A stretch of DNA of 64,000 nucleotides from JANMZO01 sp963763135 (lineage in GTDB: Bacteria; Actinomycetota; Acidimicrobiia; Acidimicrobiales; JANYDT01): contig CAVXNJ010000002.1 in NCBI GenBank assembly GCA_963763135.1, positions 186,001 through 250,000 on the forward strand, written 5' to 3'. The translations under genes and the position numbers were made by a program. Below, in pieces: positions 26,930 through 34,611 of the stretch; position 1 is the stretch's first letter; every line of letters starts with the position of its first letter. The notes below the pieces were generated by a model. It worked only from the letters and a program-made list of their open reading frames with translations, had not been told where the DNA came from and did not search any database.

Positions 26930-27097
26930 ATGATGGTGAACCCCCGTGGCATTCTGCTGGTCCTCGTGTTGTTCGCAATCGCCTCGGTATTTCGACTCGG
27001 GCGCGCCCGACGCATGCCGTTCCTGCGGCCGCGGGCGAGAAGAGTTCGGCGGGTACGGCGACGGTTGTTTCGTTTCCGCTCGAAGTCCGACCGGTAA
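26930..27097 (+). CDS. Small single-span membrane protein with Arg-rich tail
   Basis: A 55-residue predicted protein: MMVNPRG, one hydrophobic segment (ILLVLVLFAIASVF), then about 30 residues with some 17 Arg/Lys, which would place the C-terminus in the cytosol. A TAAGGT element 7 nt before the ATG matches the leaderless promoters of other genes here, the main reason for accepting it. The frame is open upstream, but that part has no protein-like features. Function unknown; it is convergent with the RmlC gene 47 bp away. Confidence 0.5.
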   Translation: MMVNPRGILLVLVLFAIASVFRLGRARRMPFLRPRARRVRRVRRRLFRFRSKSDR

Positions 27098-27144
27098 CCG
27101 GTCGGTGGTGTGCGGTCGCAGATCCTGTTCGGCGTAGGCCGTAT

Positions 27145-27699
27145 TCAGTATCGGAAGCCGTGTTCGGCTTCGGCGAGAAACGGCTGGACTTCGTCTTTCC
27201 CGGAGAGGATCGGATCGCTGACCGGCCATTCGATGCCGATCGCGGGATCGTTCCAGCGCACGCCGCCATCATCGGGGCCCGAGTAGAGAGCGGTCACCTT
27301 GTACGAGAGCGTGGCGGAGGCACTGGTTACACAGAAGCCGTGCGCGAAGCCGACGGGAACCCACAGTTGGTGGCCGTTGTCGGCCGACAGGTATTCACCC
27401 ACCCAGCGCCCAAACGTAGGCGATCCGACCCGGATGTCGACGGCCACGTCGAAGACCTCCCCGGCGACGACCGAAACGAGTTTGCCCTGGGCGTTGGGGT
27501 TGCGCTGAAAGTGCAGGCCCCTGAGCACGCCCTGAGCGCTGTGTGACGCGTTGTCCTGAACGAACTCGGGGCCGATCCCGGCTGCCGCGTATTCGGCGGC
27601 CTTGAAGGCCTCGCGGAACCATCCGCGGTTGTCGCCGATCGTCTGCGGTTTTACGAGAACGACCTCGGGGATCGAACACGGATGAAATGTCGTGGCCAC
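27145..27699 (-). CDS. rfbC: dTDP-4-dehydrorhamnose 3,5-epimerase family protein (RmlC-like)
   Basis: A 184-residue cupin of the RmlC family, which epimerises dTDP-4-keto-6-deoxyglucose in dTDP-rhamnose synthesis. Conserved blocks are DNRGWFREAFK, FVQDNASHSAQGVLRGLHFQ with the catalytic His, GKLVSVVAGEVFDVAVDIR, and WVPVGFAHGFCVTSASATLSYKVT. GTG at 27699 gives the usual family length; longer versions would run into the upstream flavin-reductase gene. That gene ends 13 bp before this start, so the two are probably co-transcribed. No other rhamnose genes are near, so a related sugar epimerase is possible. Confidence 0.88.
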   Translation of the reverse strand: MATTFHPCSIPEVVLVKPQTIGDNRGWFREAFKAAEYAAAGIGPEFVQDNASHSAQGVLRGLHFQRNPNAQGKLVSVVAGEVFDVAVDIRVGSPTFGRWVGEYLSADNGHQLWVPVGFAHGFCVTSASATLSYKVTALYSGPDDGGVRWNDPAIGIEWPVSDPILSGKDEVQPFLAEAEHGFRY

Positions 27700-27712
27700 G
27701 GGACTTGCGAAG

Positions 27713-28213
27713 CTACTGGTGGAGTTGGCCGTAGCCGCCGCGGTAGTAGGCCAGAGGGCCGCCGTGGCCCCGGTCGCCCAACTCGAGGACGCGGCCAATG
27801 GCAATGACGTGATCGCCGCCGTCGACCTCCTGGTGGATCTTGCAGTCGATCCACGCAAGTGCGTCATCGATGATCGGGCTGCCCGAAGGGCCGATATGCC
27901 AGGCCACGCCGGCGAACTTGTCGCCCTTTCCGGAGAACTGCCGACTCAGGTGTTCGTGGTCGTGGCCCAAAATGTTGACGCAGTAGTGGCCCGACGCCGA
28001 AATCTTCGGCCAGGTGCTCGACGACTTTCCGGCGCAGAACAACACGAGCGGCGGATCCATGCTGACCGACGTGAACGAACTGGCAGCGAGACCGAGCGGC
28101 CCACCCGTTTCGGAGTCGATGGCGGTGATGATGGTTACACCGGTAAGAAAGTGGCCCAGAACATGCCGAAACTGGGCGCCGTCGATGATGGGAAAGGATT
28201 CGCTCACCCGCAA
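27713..28213 (-). CDS. Flavin reductase-like FMN-binding protein
   Basis: A 166-residue protein of the flavin reductase domain family (HpaC/DIM6-like): FRHVLGHFLTGVTIITA, GLAASSFTSVSMDPPLVLFCAGKSSSTW and FAGVAWHIGPSGSPIIDDALAWIDCKI are the usual FMN-binding blocks. It would supply reduced flavin to a monooxygenase or reduce a bound substrate. The start is TTG at 28213 or GTG two codons inside. It precedes the RmlC-like gene by 13 bp. Confidence 0.88.
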   Translation of the reverse strand: MRVSESFPIIDGAQFRHVLGHFLTGVTIITAIDSETGGPLGLAASSFTSVSMDPPLVLFCAGKSSSTWPKISASGHYCVNILGHDHEHLSRQFSGKGDKFAGVAWHIGPSGSPIIDDALAWIDCKIHQEVDGGDHVIAIGRVLELGDRGHGGPLAYYRGGYGQLHQ

Positions 28214-28238
28214 AGTCTGCCTTATTCAGACCCGGGTT

Positions 28239-28258
28239 CGTGTTCGGTCGCGAACACG
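28239..28258. promoter_or_regulatory. Perfect inverted repeat upstream of the flavin reductase
   Basis: CGTGTTCG-GTCG-CGAACACG is an 8-bp perfect palindrome with a 4-nt centre, 26 bp upstream of the flavin reductase start. It may be an operator, or a terminator for the MBL gene behind it. Confidence 0.4.
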
Positions 28259-28335
28259 TTTCGACGCTTCGCCAGCGTCAGATGGAAAACCCCTGGTCGG
28301 TCAGGTTTGCTGCGACGAACGAATGTGACGTGGGT

Positions 28336-29232
28336 TCAGGTTCGCTGCGACGAAAACATCGGACCGACCGCGACCCGCTTCACCGTTTGCGGTGGAATGG
28401 GGGAGCCGAGTCGAATGGAGAGACCCTCGGCGGCGGCGAACACGCACAGCCCGTTGGGCGCTGCGGCGTGGCGGGCGTCGGAGGCGAGCCGGTCGATTTC
28501 GGTGTCGGTGCGACTCGGGTCGTGATGGAACAGCGCCAGGTTCTTGGTGCCGGCCGCTTCAGCCAGACGAACGGCGTAGTCGACCGTGCAGTGGCCCCAG
28601 TGGGCCTTCGTTTCCCAATCGACCGGCGTGTACTGGGCGTCGTGGATAAGAAGGTCAACGCCGTCGGCCAACTCCAACACCGAGTCGGCAAACGAATCGA
28701 GGCCCTGCGGGGCCTGGTGGTCGGACACGTATGCGACCGATGAACCCTGCCAGTCGATGCGGTATCCGACGGTCAGCCCGACGTGGGGAACCGGACGAAC
28801 CTTGACGTCGGCGGAACCGACCTTGATGTCGTCGTTCAGCACATCGTGAAGCCGATACGTGCCCCGGAGCTGATCGATGCTGACGGGAAAATACGGAGGT
28901 CGAACGAAGCCGGTGAAGAGGTCTTTGACCGTTGTGCCGGTGTCGCCGGGACCGTAAATGTCGAGCCGGGAACCGATGCGGTCGGCCGCGGCGAGGAACG
29001 GAAGTCCCTGGACATGATCGAAGTGAAAGTGGGTGACGAGCGCAGTCGCTGAGAACGTGCCATCGAGCGGCTGCGTTTTGCCCCAACTCTGCAAACCGGT
29101 TCCGAGATCCAAAATGATCGGGTCTTCACCCGGGATCTCAACAACCACACAGGAGGTGTTTCCCCCGTAGCGGGCATGCGGCCCGGCCGGGCACGGCGTT
29201 GAGCCGCGAACCCCAAAAAACGTGACTTTCAC
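28336..29232 (-). CDS. MBL-fold metal-dependent hydrolase
   Basis: A 298-residue metallo-beta-lactamase-fold protein. The N-terminal MKVTFFGVRGSTPCPAGPHARYGGNTSCVVVE and the metal motif VTHFHFDHVQGLPFL resemble the phosphoribosyl-1,2-cyclic phosphodiesterase/RNase Z-related group. Further metal ligands are in VPHVG, YVSDHQ and LFHHDPSRTD. It probably cleaves a phosphodiester; the substrate is unknown. The GTG start is preceded by TAGGGG at 6 nt, close to the leaderless pattern. Confidence 0.88.
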   Translation of the reverse strand: MKVTFFGVRGSTPCPAGPHARYGGNTSCVVVEIPGEDPIILDLGTGLQSWGKTQPLDGTFSATALVTHFHFDHVQGLPFLAAADRIGSRLDIYGPGDTGTTVKDLFTGFVRPPYFPVSIDQLRGTYRLHDVLNDDIKVGSADVKVRPVPHVGLTVGYRIDWQGSSVAYVSDHQAPQGLDSFADSVLELADGVDLLIHDAQYTPVDWETKAHWGHCTVDYAVRLAEAAGTKNLALFHHDPSRTDTEIDRLASDARHAAAPNGLCVFAAAEGLSIRLGSPIPPQTVKRVAVGPMFSSQRT

Positions 29233-29525
29233 TCGCTGCCCCTATTGCGAATCAGCCCCACGACGTAGGGGTACACAGACGCTAAACCTTCTCGTAACAA
29301 AAAATGAACTTGATGTGACGAACGACCATGTATTTCCTGGGTTGTCGGCAAATCGGCGATCGCTGAACGGACCCGAAAACCTTCCCCCTGATCGATGTTC
29401 TCACCGTACCCGACGCGGCCGAACCGAGCCATGTCCGGTATCGGGCCGCTCGTCGGACCGGGCCCCAAAACATCGAAGTCGGCCGAACGTTTTTGCCTAG
29501 TAGGCGGCAGCGTCCCGAAAGACGC

Positions 29526-29531
29526 TAAGGT
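29526..29531 (+). promoter_or_regulatory. Candidate leaderless -10 element (TAAGGT)
   Basis: TAAGGT is 7 nt before GTG 29539 and supports that codon as the start of the thioredoxin-like gene, driving the two-gene selenoprotein operon. Confidence 0.5.
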
Positions 29532-29538
29532 GCGACTT

Positions 29539-31011
29539 GTGTCACAGACGCTCACCTTGCCGATCCCACCCGACGGCGTTGTCGCGATCGTCAAACGCGA
29601 CTGTCCTACCTGTGAGCTTGTCGCCCCCGTGATCGCCTCGCTGATGAAGCAAGGTCGGGTCGACGTCGTGTATTCGCAGGACGACCCGTCGTTTCCCGAG
29701 GGCGTCTCCGTCGTCGACGACACGTCGCTCGGAATGAGTCTGGCCCTCGAACTCGATACGGTCCCGACCCTCGTGCGTCGCGAGCAGGGTCGCGAGGTCG
29801 CTCGGATCGTCGGGTGGTCCATAGAGCAGTGGTCGGCGTTTTCGGGAGTCGAGTTGAACGCGGAGTTTGCCGGGCTACCGCCGCACCGACCGGGTTGCGG
29901 GTCGAAGAACCAGGACCCCGGAATGCCCGAAACCCTGGCTATTCGCTTCGGCCTGACCCCGCTGCGGGCCCGGCGGGTGGAGTTGGCATCGGCCGAAGAC
30001 GAAGTCGAAGCCATGTTCGCCAGAGGTTGGACCGACGGCCTGCCGGTCGTCGCGCCTACCGAAGAACGCGTGCTTCGCATGTTGGCCGGCACCCATCGCG
30101 CACCGACCGACGTGGTAGCCATCGTGCCGCCCGATCTGATCGAGTGCACGGTCGAGAAGGTGGCCATCAACGCGGTCATGGCCGGCTGCCTGCCCGAGTA
30201 CCTGCCGGTCGTCCTGGCTTGCGTCGAAGCGGCGTGCACGTCGTCGTTCAACGCTCACGGCGTGCTGTGCACGACGTATTTCGCCGGGCCGGTGATCGTT
30301 GTGAACGGCCCGATCGCCAAAGCCATCGGCATGAACTCCGGCGTCAACGTGTTCGGCCAGGGAAACCGTGCCAACTCCACGATCGGCCGCGCACTGCAAT
30401 TGGTCATCAGGAACGTCGGAGGTGGCAGGCCGGGCGGCATCGACCGGGCCACGTTCGGCAACCCCGGCAAGGTCAGCTTCTGCTTTGCTGAATCCGAAGA
30501 TGCGGCCCACGAAGCGGGCTGGACCACCCTGGCCGAGGAACGTGGCATCCCAGCCGGAGTGTCGGCAATATCGATCTTCGCCGGCGAAGGGCCCCGGTCG
30601 GTCATCGATCAGAAGTCCCGAACCGCTGACTCGCTGGCCCGGAGCTTTGCGGCGTGCCTGCGCAGCGTCGCCCATCCGAAACTGGTGCTCGGTATTCCGG
30701 CCATGGTCGCGGTTTCCCCGGAGCACCTCCGCACGTTTGCCGCCGAGGGATGGGACAAGGCCCGCGTCCGTTCGGAGATCTTCAGCCACCTGCAGATCCC
30801 CGGCCGCGAGATTGTCCAGGGGGCCGACGGAATCGCCGAAGGAGTCCCTGCGTCGTTGATTGACTCGACCCTCCCGAAGTTTCGGCCCGATGGGCTCGAC
30901 TTCGTGCACTGCGGAGGCGACGCGGGAATGTTCTCGGCCATCATCGGTGGCTGGGTCAGCGGAGCAGAAGGTAGCGAACCGATTACGAAGGAGATCACAC
31001 CATGGCTCTAA
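29539..31011 (+). CDS. Thioredoxin-like domain protein coupled to the UGSC selenoprotein
   Basis: The 490-residue product has two parts. The N-terminal ~110 residues look like a thioredoxin fold with the redox motif CPTC (VVAIVKRDCPTCELVAPVIASLM) and the cis-Pro segment DTVPTLV. A GCGSKNQDPG segment then leads into an uncharacterised domain of about 330 residues rich in conserved-looking Cys and Gly (GWTDGLPVVAPTEERV, INAVMAGCLPEYLPVV, GVLCTTYFAGP). GTG 29539 is preferred over the longer frame because of the promoter spacing. Its stop overlaps the start of the UGSC gene by 10 bp, with AAGGAG inside its own 3' end, so the two are translationally coupled. A role in reducing the selenoprotein is inferred. 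Confidence 0.8.
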   Translation: MSQTLTLPIPPDGVVAIVKRDCPTCELVAPVIASLMKQGRVDVVYSQDDPSFPEGVSVVDDTSLGMSLALELDTVPTLVRREQGREVARIVGWSIEQWSAFSGVELNAEFAGLPPHRPGCGSKNQDPGMPETLAIRFGLTPLRARRVELASAEDEVEAMFARGWTDGLPVVAPTEERVLRMLAGTHRAPTDVVAIVPPDLIECTVEKVAINAVMAGCLPEYLPVVLACVEAACTSSFNAHGVLCTTYFAGPVIVVNGPIAKAIGMNSGVNVFGQGNRANSTIGRALQLVIRNVGGGRPGGIDRATFGNPGKVSFCFAESEDAAHEAGWTTLAEERGIPAGVSAISIFAGEGPRSVIDQKSRTADSLARSFAACLRSVAHPKLVLGIPAMVAVSPEHLRTFAAEGWDKARVRSEIFSHLQIPGREIVQGADGIAEGVPASLIDSTLPKFRPDGLDFVHCGGDAGMFSAIIGGWVSGAEGSEPITKEITPWL

Positions 31012-31520
31012 CGCTGATGGATCCAACGAGCGAGCACTCGCCGACAATCAGGTCCCTTACGTCGAGGCCGGCGAGCCTGGAGGGGATGACGGTCGCCCTG
31101 CTCGACATCTCCAAACCTCGCGGCAACGTGTTTCTCGACGAGGTCGAACGACTGCTCCACGAGCGGGGTGTGCTCACCAAGCGTTACAAGAAGCCCACGT
31201 TCACGAAACCCGCGCCCATCGACCTCCGCCATGAGATCGCCCTCGAGTGTCAGGCAGTGATCGAAGCACTCGCCGATTGAGGCAGTTGCACGTCGTGCAG
31301 TGTGCACGACATCGCAGATCTGGAACAGCGTGGCCTTCCCGGCGTGTTCGTTGCGTCGAACGTGTTCATCGAAGCCGCCGCGATGCAAAGCGCATCGATA
31401 GGCATGACACCGGAGTCACTCTTCGTCGCGCATCCGATTCAGGATCGCACCGACGACGAGATGCGTGAACTCGCTCGGGGCGCCGTCGAAACGCTGGTGC
31501 AGAAACTGACGCTCTCGTAA
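31002..31520 (+). CDS. UGSC-family selenoprotein (in-frame TGA read as selenocysteine)
   Basis: Read straight through the TGA at 31278-31280, the frame encodes 172 residues and ends at a TAA. The residues around the TGA are ALAD-U-GSCTSCSVHD, so Sec is residue 93 in a U-G-S-C-x2-C motif, the defining motif of the UGSC (seleno)protein family known from marine bacteria, where some members have Cys instead. Both halves look like one protein: VALLDISKPRGNVFLDEVERLL before, and GLPGVFVASNVFIEAA...HPIQDRTDDEMRELA after. The second half has no plausible start of its own. A SECIS-like hairpin follows the TGA. Start ATG has AAGGAG 7 nt upstream and overlaps the thioredoxin-like gene. Function is unknown; a thiol/selenol redox role is inferred. 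Confidence 0.85.
31278..31310 (+). promoter_or_regulatory. Putative bacterial SECIS element
   Basis: TGA is followed after 11 nt by GTCGTGCA-GTG-TGCACGAC, a perfect 8-bp stem with a 3-nt loop starting with G. The loop begins 19 nt after the TGA, within the distance typical of bacterial SECIS elements. The region is also protein-coding (CTSCSVHD), as expected for a bacterial SECIS. Confidence 0.65.
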
Positions 31521-31709
31521 CGCCGATCGTGACCGGCCGCGGGTCGGGTCGACCGGTGTGCCGAGTTGATATGCGTACATAGTAGTTGTCTGTTGATTCA
31601 CCCGTTGTCGTCGTCCGCCGTCGAGCCACTCGAACAGAACACGTCGAGCAGAACCCCATCGAACAGTCAGGTGTCGTGAACTACCAGTTGGCAACTCAGG
31701 TGAAGTGTC

Positions 31710-32996
31710 GTGGCGGATTCGTCGACCGATAAATCACGTTTGCCGCGTCACCGCCATGGGCTGCGTCGTGTGTTGGGATCGATCACGCTTGTCGTAACGA
31801 CTGGCTTGTGTTTCTTCGCGGGCACGGTCGGTCCCGTCGTTGCCGAGCCGGCGAACACACCGAAAACGAAGCCGGCCACCGGTCCGGCCGTTCCGACCAC
31901 GAAAGCGGTGCCGGTCACGACGAAAGCGGCTTCGACCAAGGCGTCATCGGCCAGCGCCGCGCCAACCGCTAAGGCGAAGACCAAGCCGGTCGCGCTCGGG
32001 TCGGGCACCATCGCCCGGACTGACAGCGGACGCCTGCGTCCGACCGCGAAGGCGACCAAGAACGTGACGCCGGGAAGGGTCGCGACGACCTGGTCGGTGC
32101 AAACTCCGCTGGCCGGCTGGGAACGCATGCGCGACATCGACTGGCCGGTGGCCGGCGAAGCGCTCGGTGCCGTGAGCCGCAAGACCTCTCTGGATGTTCG
32201 GCGCGGCCCGAGCGTGGGGGAGCCCGGCCTCCGCTTTGCCAAGGGGAAATCGTCGACGGGGCCGGTGACCTTTCTGGTCGTCCAGGACTACGGCAACTGG
32301 CTTCAGGTGGCGATCCCGGTTCGGCCCAACGGAACCGTGGGGTGGGTCCAGTCCTCGGATATCCAGCGGCTCAATCTGGAATTCCGCGTTGTGGTCGAGT
32401 TGTCGACCAACACGATGATCGTCGAACAAGGCGGGAAGGAGCTGTACCGCGAGAGTGTGGCTTCGGGAACCGGCAACACCCCGACGCCGACGGGACTCTT
32501 CTTTGTCCGCGAACTGGTCAAGGAAAATGACACGGGTCCGTACGGGCCGTATGTCTTCGGCCTTTCCGGGTACTCCGATGTGCTCGTCACGTTTCAGGGC
32601 GGCGAAGGAGCCATTGGCATTCACGGGACCGATTCGCCGGGACTCATCGGGTCAAACGCGAGCTTTGGCTGCGTTCGCATCACAAACCCGTCGATCCGGA
32701 ACCTGGTCCGCCTTCTTCCGCTGGGGACACCGGTCGAGATCGTCCGGAACCTCTCGGATCTCCCCACGGCTCGACGCTCGCGTGGGACCCCTGACCCGGA
32801 ACCGTTTGTCGACGTGCCGGTCGAGGAGTTGAGCGAAGTGGGCTCGGGGACCGACATCAACGATGCGCCCACCTATAACGCCGAAGCGATCGACTTCATC
32901 GACCCGGCCACGACAGGAGCGGCCGTTGCCGGTGTCAGCACCACCGCGCCGACTGCTGGTTCAACCGCCGCTGCTTCGACAACGGTGGGCCCCTGA
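31710..32996 (+). CDS. Exported L,D-transpeptidase (YkuD) with SH3-like domain, copy 1
   Basis: A 428-residue envelope enzyme that makes 3-3 peptidoglycan cross-links or anchors proteins. It has a basic N-terminus, a signal segment (ITLVVTTGLCFFAGTVGPVVA), an Ala/Lys/Thr-rich linker, an SH3b-like part (SLDVRRGPSVGEPGLRF...NWLQVAIPVRPNGTVGWVQSSDI) and a YkuD domain with IGIHGTDSPGLIGSNASFGCVRI supplying His and Cys. The tail is Thr/Ala-rich. Start is GTG. A paralogue follows 170 bp downstream with the same architecture. Confidence 0.9.
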   Translation: MADSSTDKSRLPRHRHGLRRVLGSITLVVTTGLCFFAGTVGPVVAEPANTPKTKPATGPAVPTTKAVPVTTKAASTKASSASAAPTAKAKTKPVALGSGTIARTDSGRLRPTAKATKNVTPGRVATTWSVQTPLAGWERMRDIDWPVAGEALGAVSRKTSLDVRRGPSVGEPGLRFAKGKSSTGPVTFLVVQDYGNWLQVAIPVRPNGTVGWVQSSDIQRLNLEFRVVVELSTNTMIVEQGGKELYRESVASGTGNTPTPTGLFFVRELVKENDTGPYGPYVFGLSGYSDVLVTFQGGEGAIGIHGTDSPGLIGSNASFGCVRITNPSIRNLVRLLPLGTPVEIVRNLSDLPTARRSRGTPDPEPFVDVPVEELSEVGSGTDINDAPTYNAEAIDFIDPATTGAAVAGVSTTAPTAGSTAAASTTVGP

Positions 32997-33078
32997 CCGC
33001 AGCTGCCCGCCGCACTGGGTCTGACCGCAGCGTGCCCGCCGCACTGGGTCTGACCGCAGCGTGCCCGCCGCATTGGGT
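32993..33078. repeat. Three tandem 28-29 bp repeats
   Basis: Units beginning CTGACCGCAG and ending CCGCACTGGGT start at 32993, 33021 and 33050; the first unit overlaps the stop codon of the preceding transpeptidase gene. Confidence 0.9.
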
Positions 33079-33150
33079 CTGAGCGCCCCGCGCAAGCGCA
33101 CTCTGCCTGAAATTCGCGACCGGTTATGCCGGATTGCGCCCGGGGTCCAC

Positions 33151-33156
33151 TAACGT
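33151..33156 (+). promoter_or_regulatory. Candidate -10 element (TAACGT)
   Basis: TAACGT ends 9 nt before the GTG start of the second transpeptidase gene. Confidence 0.4.
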
Positions 33157-33165
33157 TTCCGCACT

Positions 33166-34401
33166 GTGCCTGACCTTTCCCCGCCCGAACCCGTCACTTC
33201 CGAGACAGGTTCGGTCGCAGCCCTGCCGCCAAGCCGCGATTTCGTCCGCCATGGCCGCCGAGTCCGCTCACTCGGAACGGCCCCCCGGATGTTTTCCCGG
33301 GGTAAGGCCACCCGCGTCGTGGTGGCCGCGTCGATCGTCGGTGTGGTGGGAGCGAGTCTGGCTATTCCGGCCGCCTCCGGCGCCGCGGGCTATGCCGCAA
33401 CGGTCAAGGCCGTAACGGTCAAGACGGCGACGGCCAAATCGAAAACGACGACAGCGTCAACCAAGGTCTCCACGAAGTCCCCACCTGCATCAACTCGGCC
33501 GCCGACCACGCTTCCTCCGAAGCCACTGTCGGCCCGGACCGCAGTGAAGAACTGGGCGTCGATCGCCGACACCGACTGGCCGTCGATCGAAGGCTCCATC
33601 ACGGCCCGCGCCCAGGCCCGTTCGATCGAGGTCTATCGAACACCCGACGATCGCACCGGCGTCCTGGCGTTCATCGCCGGCCGCAGCGTCGCCGGACCCG
33701 TCCATTTCCTGGCCCTCGGCATCTCCGGTGACTGGGTTCGGGTAGCCATCCCGCTTCGTCCGAACGGAACCGTTGGATGGGTCCGTCGGTCCGATGTGCT
33801 GCTGATCGAAAACTCCTACCGGGTCGTGATCGAACTCTCGACGAACCGTCTTTCGGTGTTCGAAGGCAGCCGGAAACTGATTGAAGCGTCCGTTGCCAGT
33901 GGAACCGGTGGAACTCCGACCCCGACAGGTCTGTTCTTTCTGAAAGAGCTCGTTCCCCAGAGTCCGAGCGGCGCCCTCGGGCCGTACGCGTTCGGCCTCT
34001 CCGGGTACTCCGACGTTCTCACGTCCTTCAACGGTGGCGAAGGCGTGATTGGCATTCACGGGACCAACGCGCCGGGCAAGCTCGGGTCGAGCGTCAGCCA
34101 TGGATGTGTTCGCGTCGACAACGTCAACATCACCACCATGGCGAAGAACCTTCCGCTCGGAACCCCGGTTGAGATCGTGCGTTCGTTGACCGACGCTCCG
34201 TCGATCGAATTCCGCAAAACGACATCGTGGGCCTTCGGTTCAGGGGCAAGTGTCCCGGCCGGCAACCCCGCATCGGTCGTCGTCGACGCGGCCGACGCGT
34301 CCGCCACGACAACGAGCACCACCACGACCACCATTTCGACGGGAACTACACCGACCATCGTTCCCGTAGCAACGACGACGACGTCACCCGCTTCGAGCTG
34401 A
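33166..34401 (+). CDS. Exported L,D-transpeptidase (YkuD) with SH3-like domain, copy 2
   Basis: A 411-residue paralogue of the preceding gene. It has an N-terminal cytosolic part, a hydrophobic export segment (VVVAASIVGVVGASLAIPAASGAAG), a Thr/Lys-rich linker, an SH3-like part (IPLRPNGTVGWVRRSDV) and a YkuD catalytic domain with IGIHGTNAPGKLGSSVSHGCVRV. The two share long blocks such as VASGTG-TPTPTGLFF and GPY-FGLSGYSDVL, so they arose by tandem duplication. The GTG start is supported by TAACGT upstream; a later Met (MFSRGK) is an alternative. It ends at a double-hairpin terminator. Confidence 0.9.
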   Translation: MPDLSPPEPVTSETGSVAALPPSRDFVRHGRRVRSLGTAPRMFSRGKATRVVVAASIVGVVGASLAIPAASGAAGYAATVKAVTVKTATAKSKTTTASTKVSTKSPPASTRPPTTLPPKPLSARTAVKNWASIADTDWPSIEGSITARAQARSIEVYRTPDDRTGVLAFIAGRSVAGPVHFLALGISGDWVRVAIPLRPNGTVGWVRRSDVLLIENSYRVVIELSTNRLSVFEGSRKLIEASVASGTGGTPTPTGLFFLKELVPQSPSGALGPYAFGLSGYSDVLTSFNGGEGVIGIHGTNAPGKLGSSVSHGCVRVDNVNITTMAKNLPLGTPVEIVRSLTDAPSIEFRKTTSWAFGSGASVPAGNPASVVVDAADASATTTSTTTTTISTGTTPTIVPVATTTTSPASS

Positions 34402-34530
34402 CCGGGCCGGACCGGCGACCGCTTCGAGCTGACCGTCGCCGCACGGGCCGTCGCCGGACGCCGGACGCCCCGGACGCCGGACGCCCGGTCGCCGGACGCC
34501 CAAGGCGCCTAACGCCCCGGTCGCACACAA

Positions 34531-34579
34531 TGTGCTTAAAAAGCACAAGTGCGCACACCGTCTCAGACGATGTGCGCAC
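34531..34579. terminator. Double-hairpin bidirectional terminator
   Basis: Two adjacent hairpins: TGTGCTT-AAA-AAGCACA (34531-34547), then GTGCGCACA...TGTGCGCAC (34549-34579) with an inner CGTCT/AGACG stem. They lie between convergent genes. The upstream stretch 34430-34510 is a degenerate GCCGGACGCC repeat. Confidence 0.75.
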
Positions 34580-34611
34580 CCGTGAGCGAGCTACGGAAGG
34601 GATCGGATCGG

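Noticed and set aside
31002..31280. A stand-alone 92-residue protein ending at the TGA
   Set aside because: The U-GSC-x2-C motif spans the TGA, the downstream half is protein-like and unstarted, and a SECIS-like hairpin follows, so selenocysteine decoding is preferred over a truncated gene or pseudogene.
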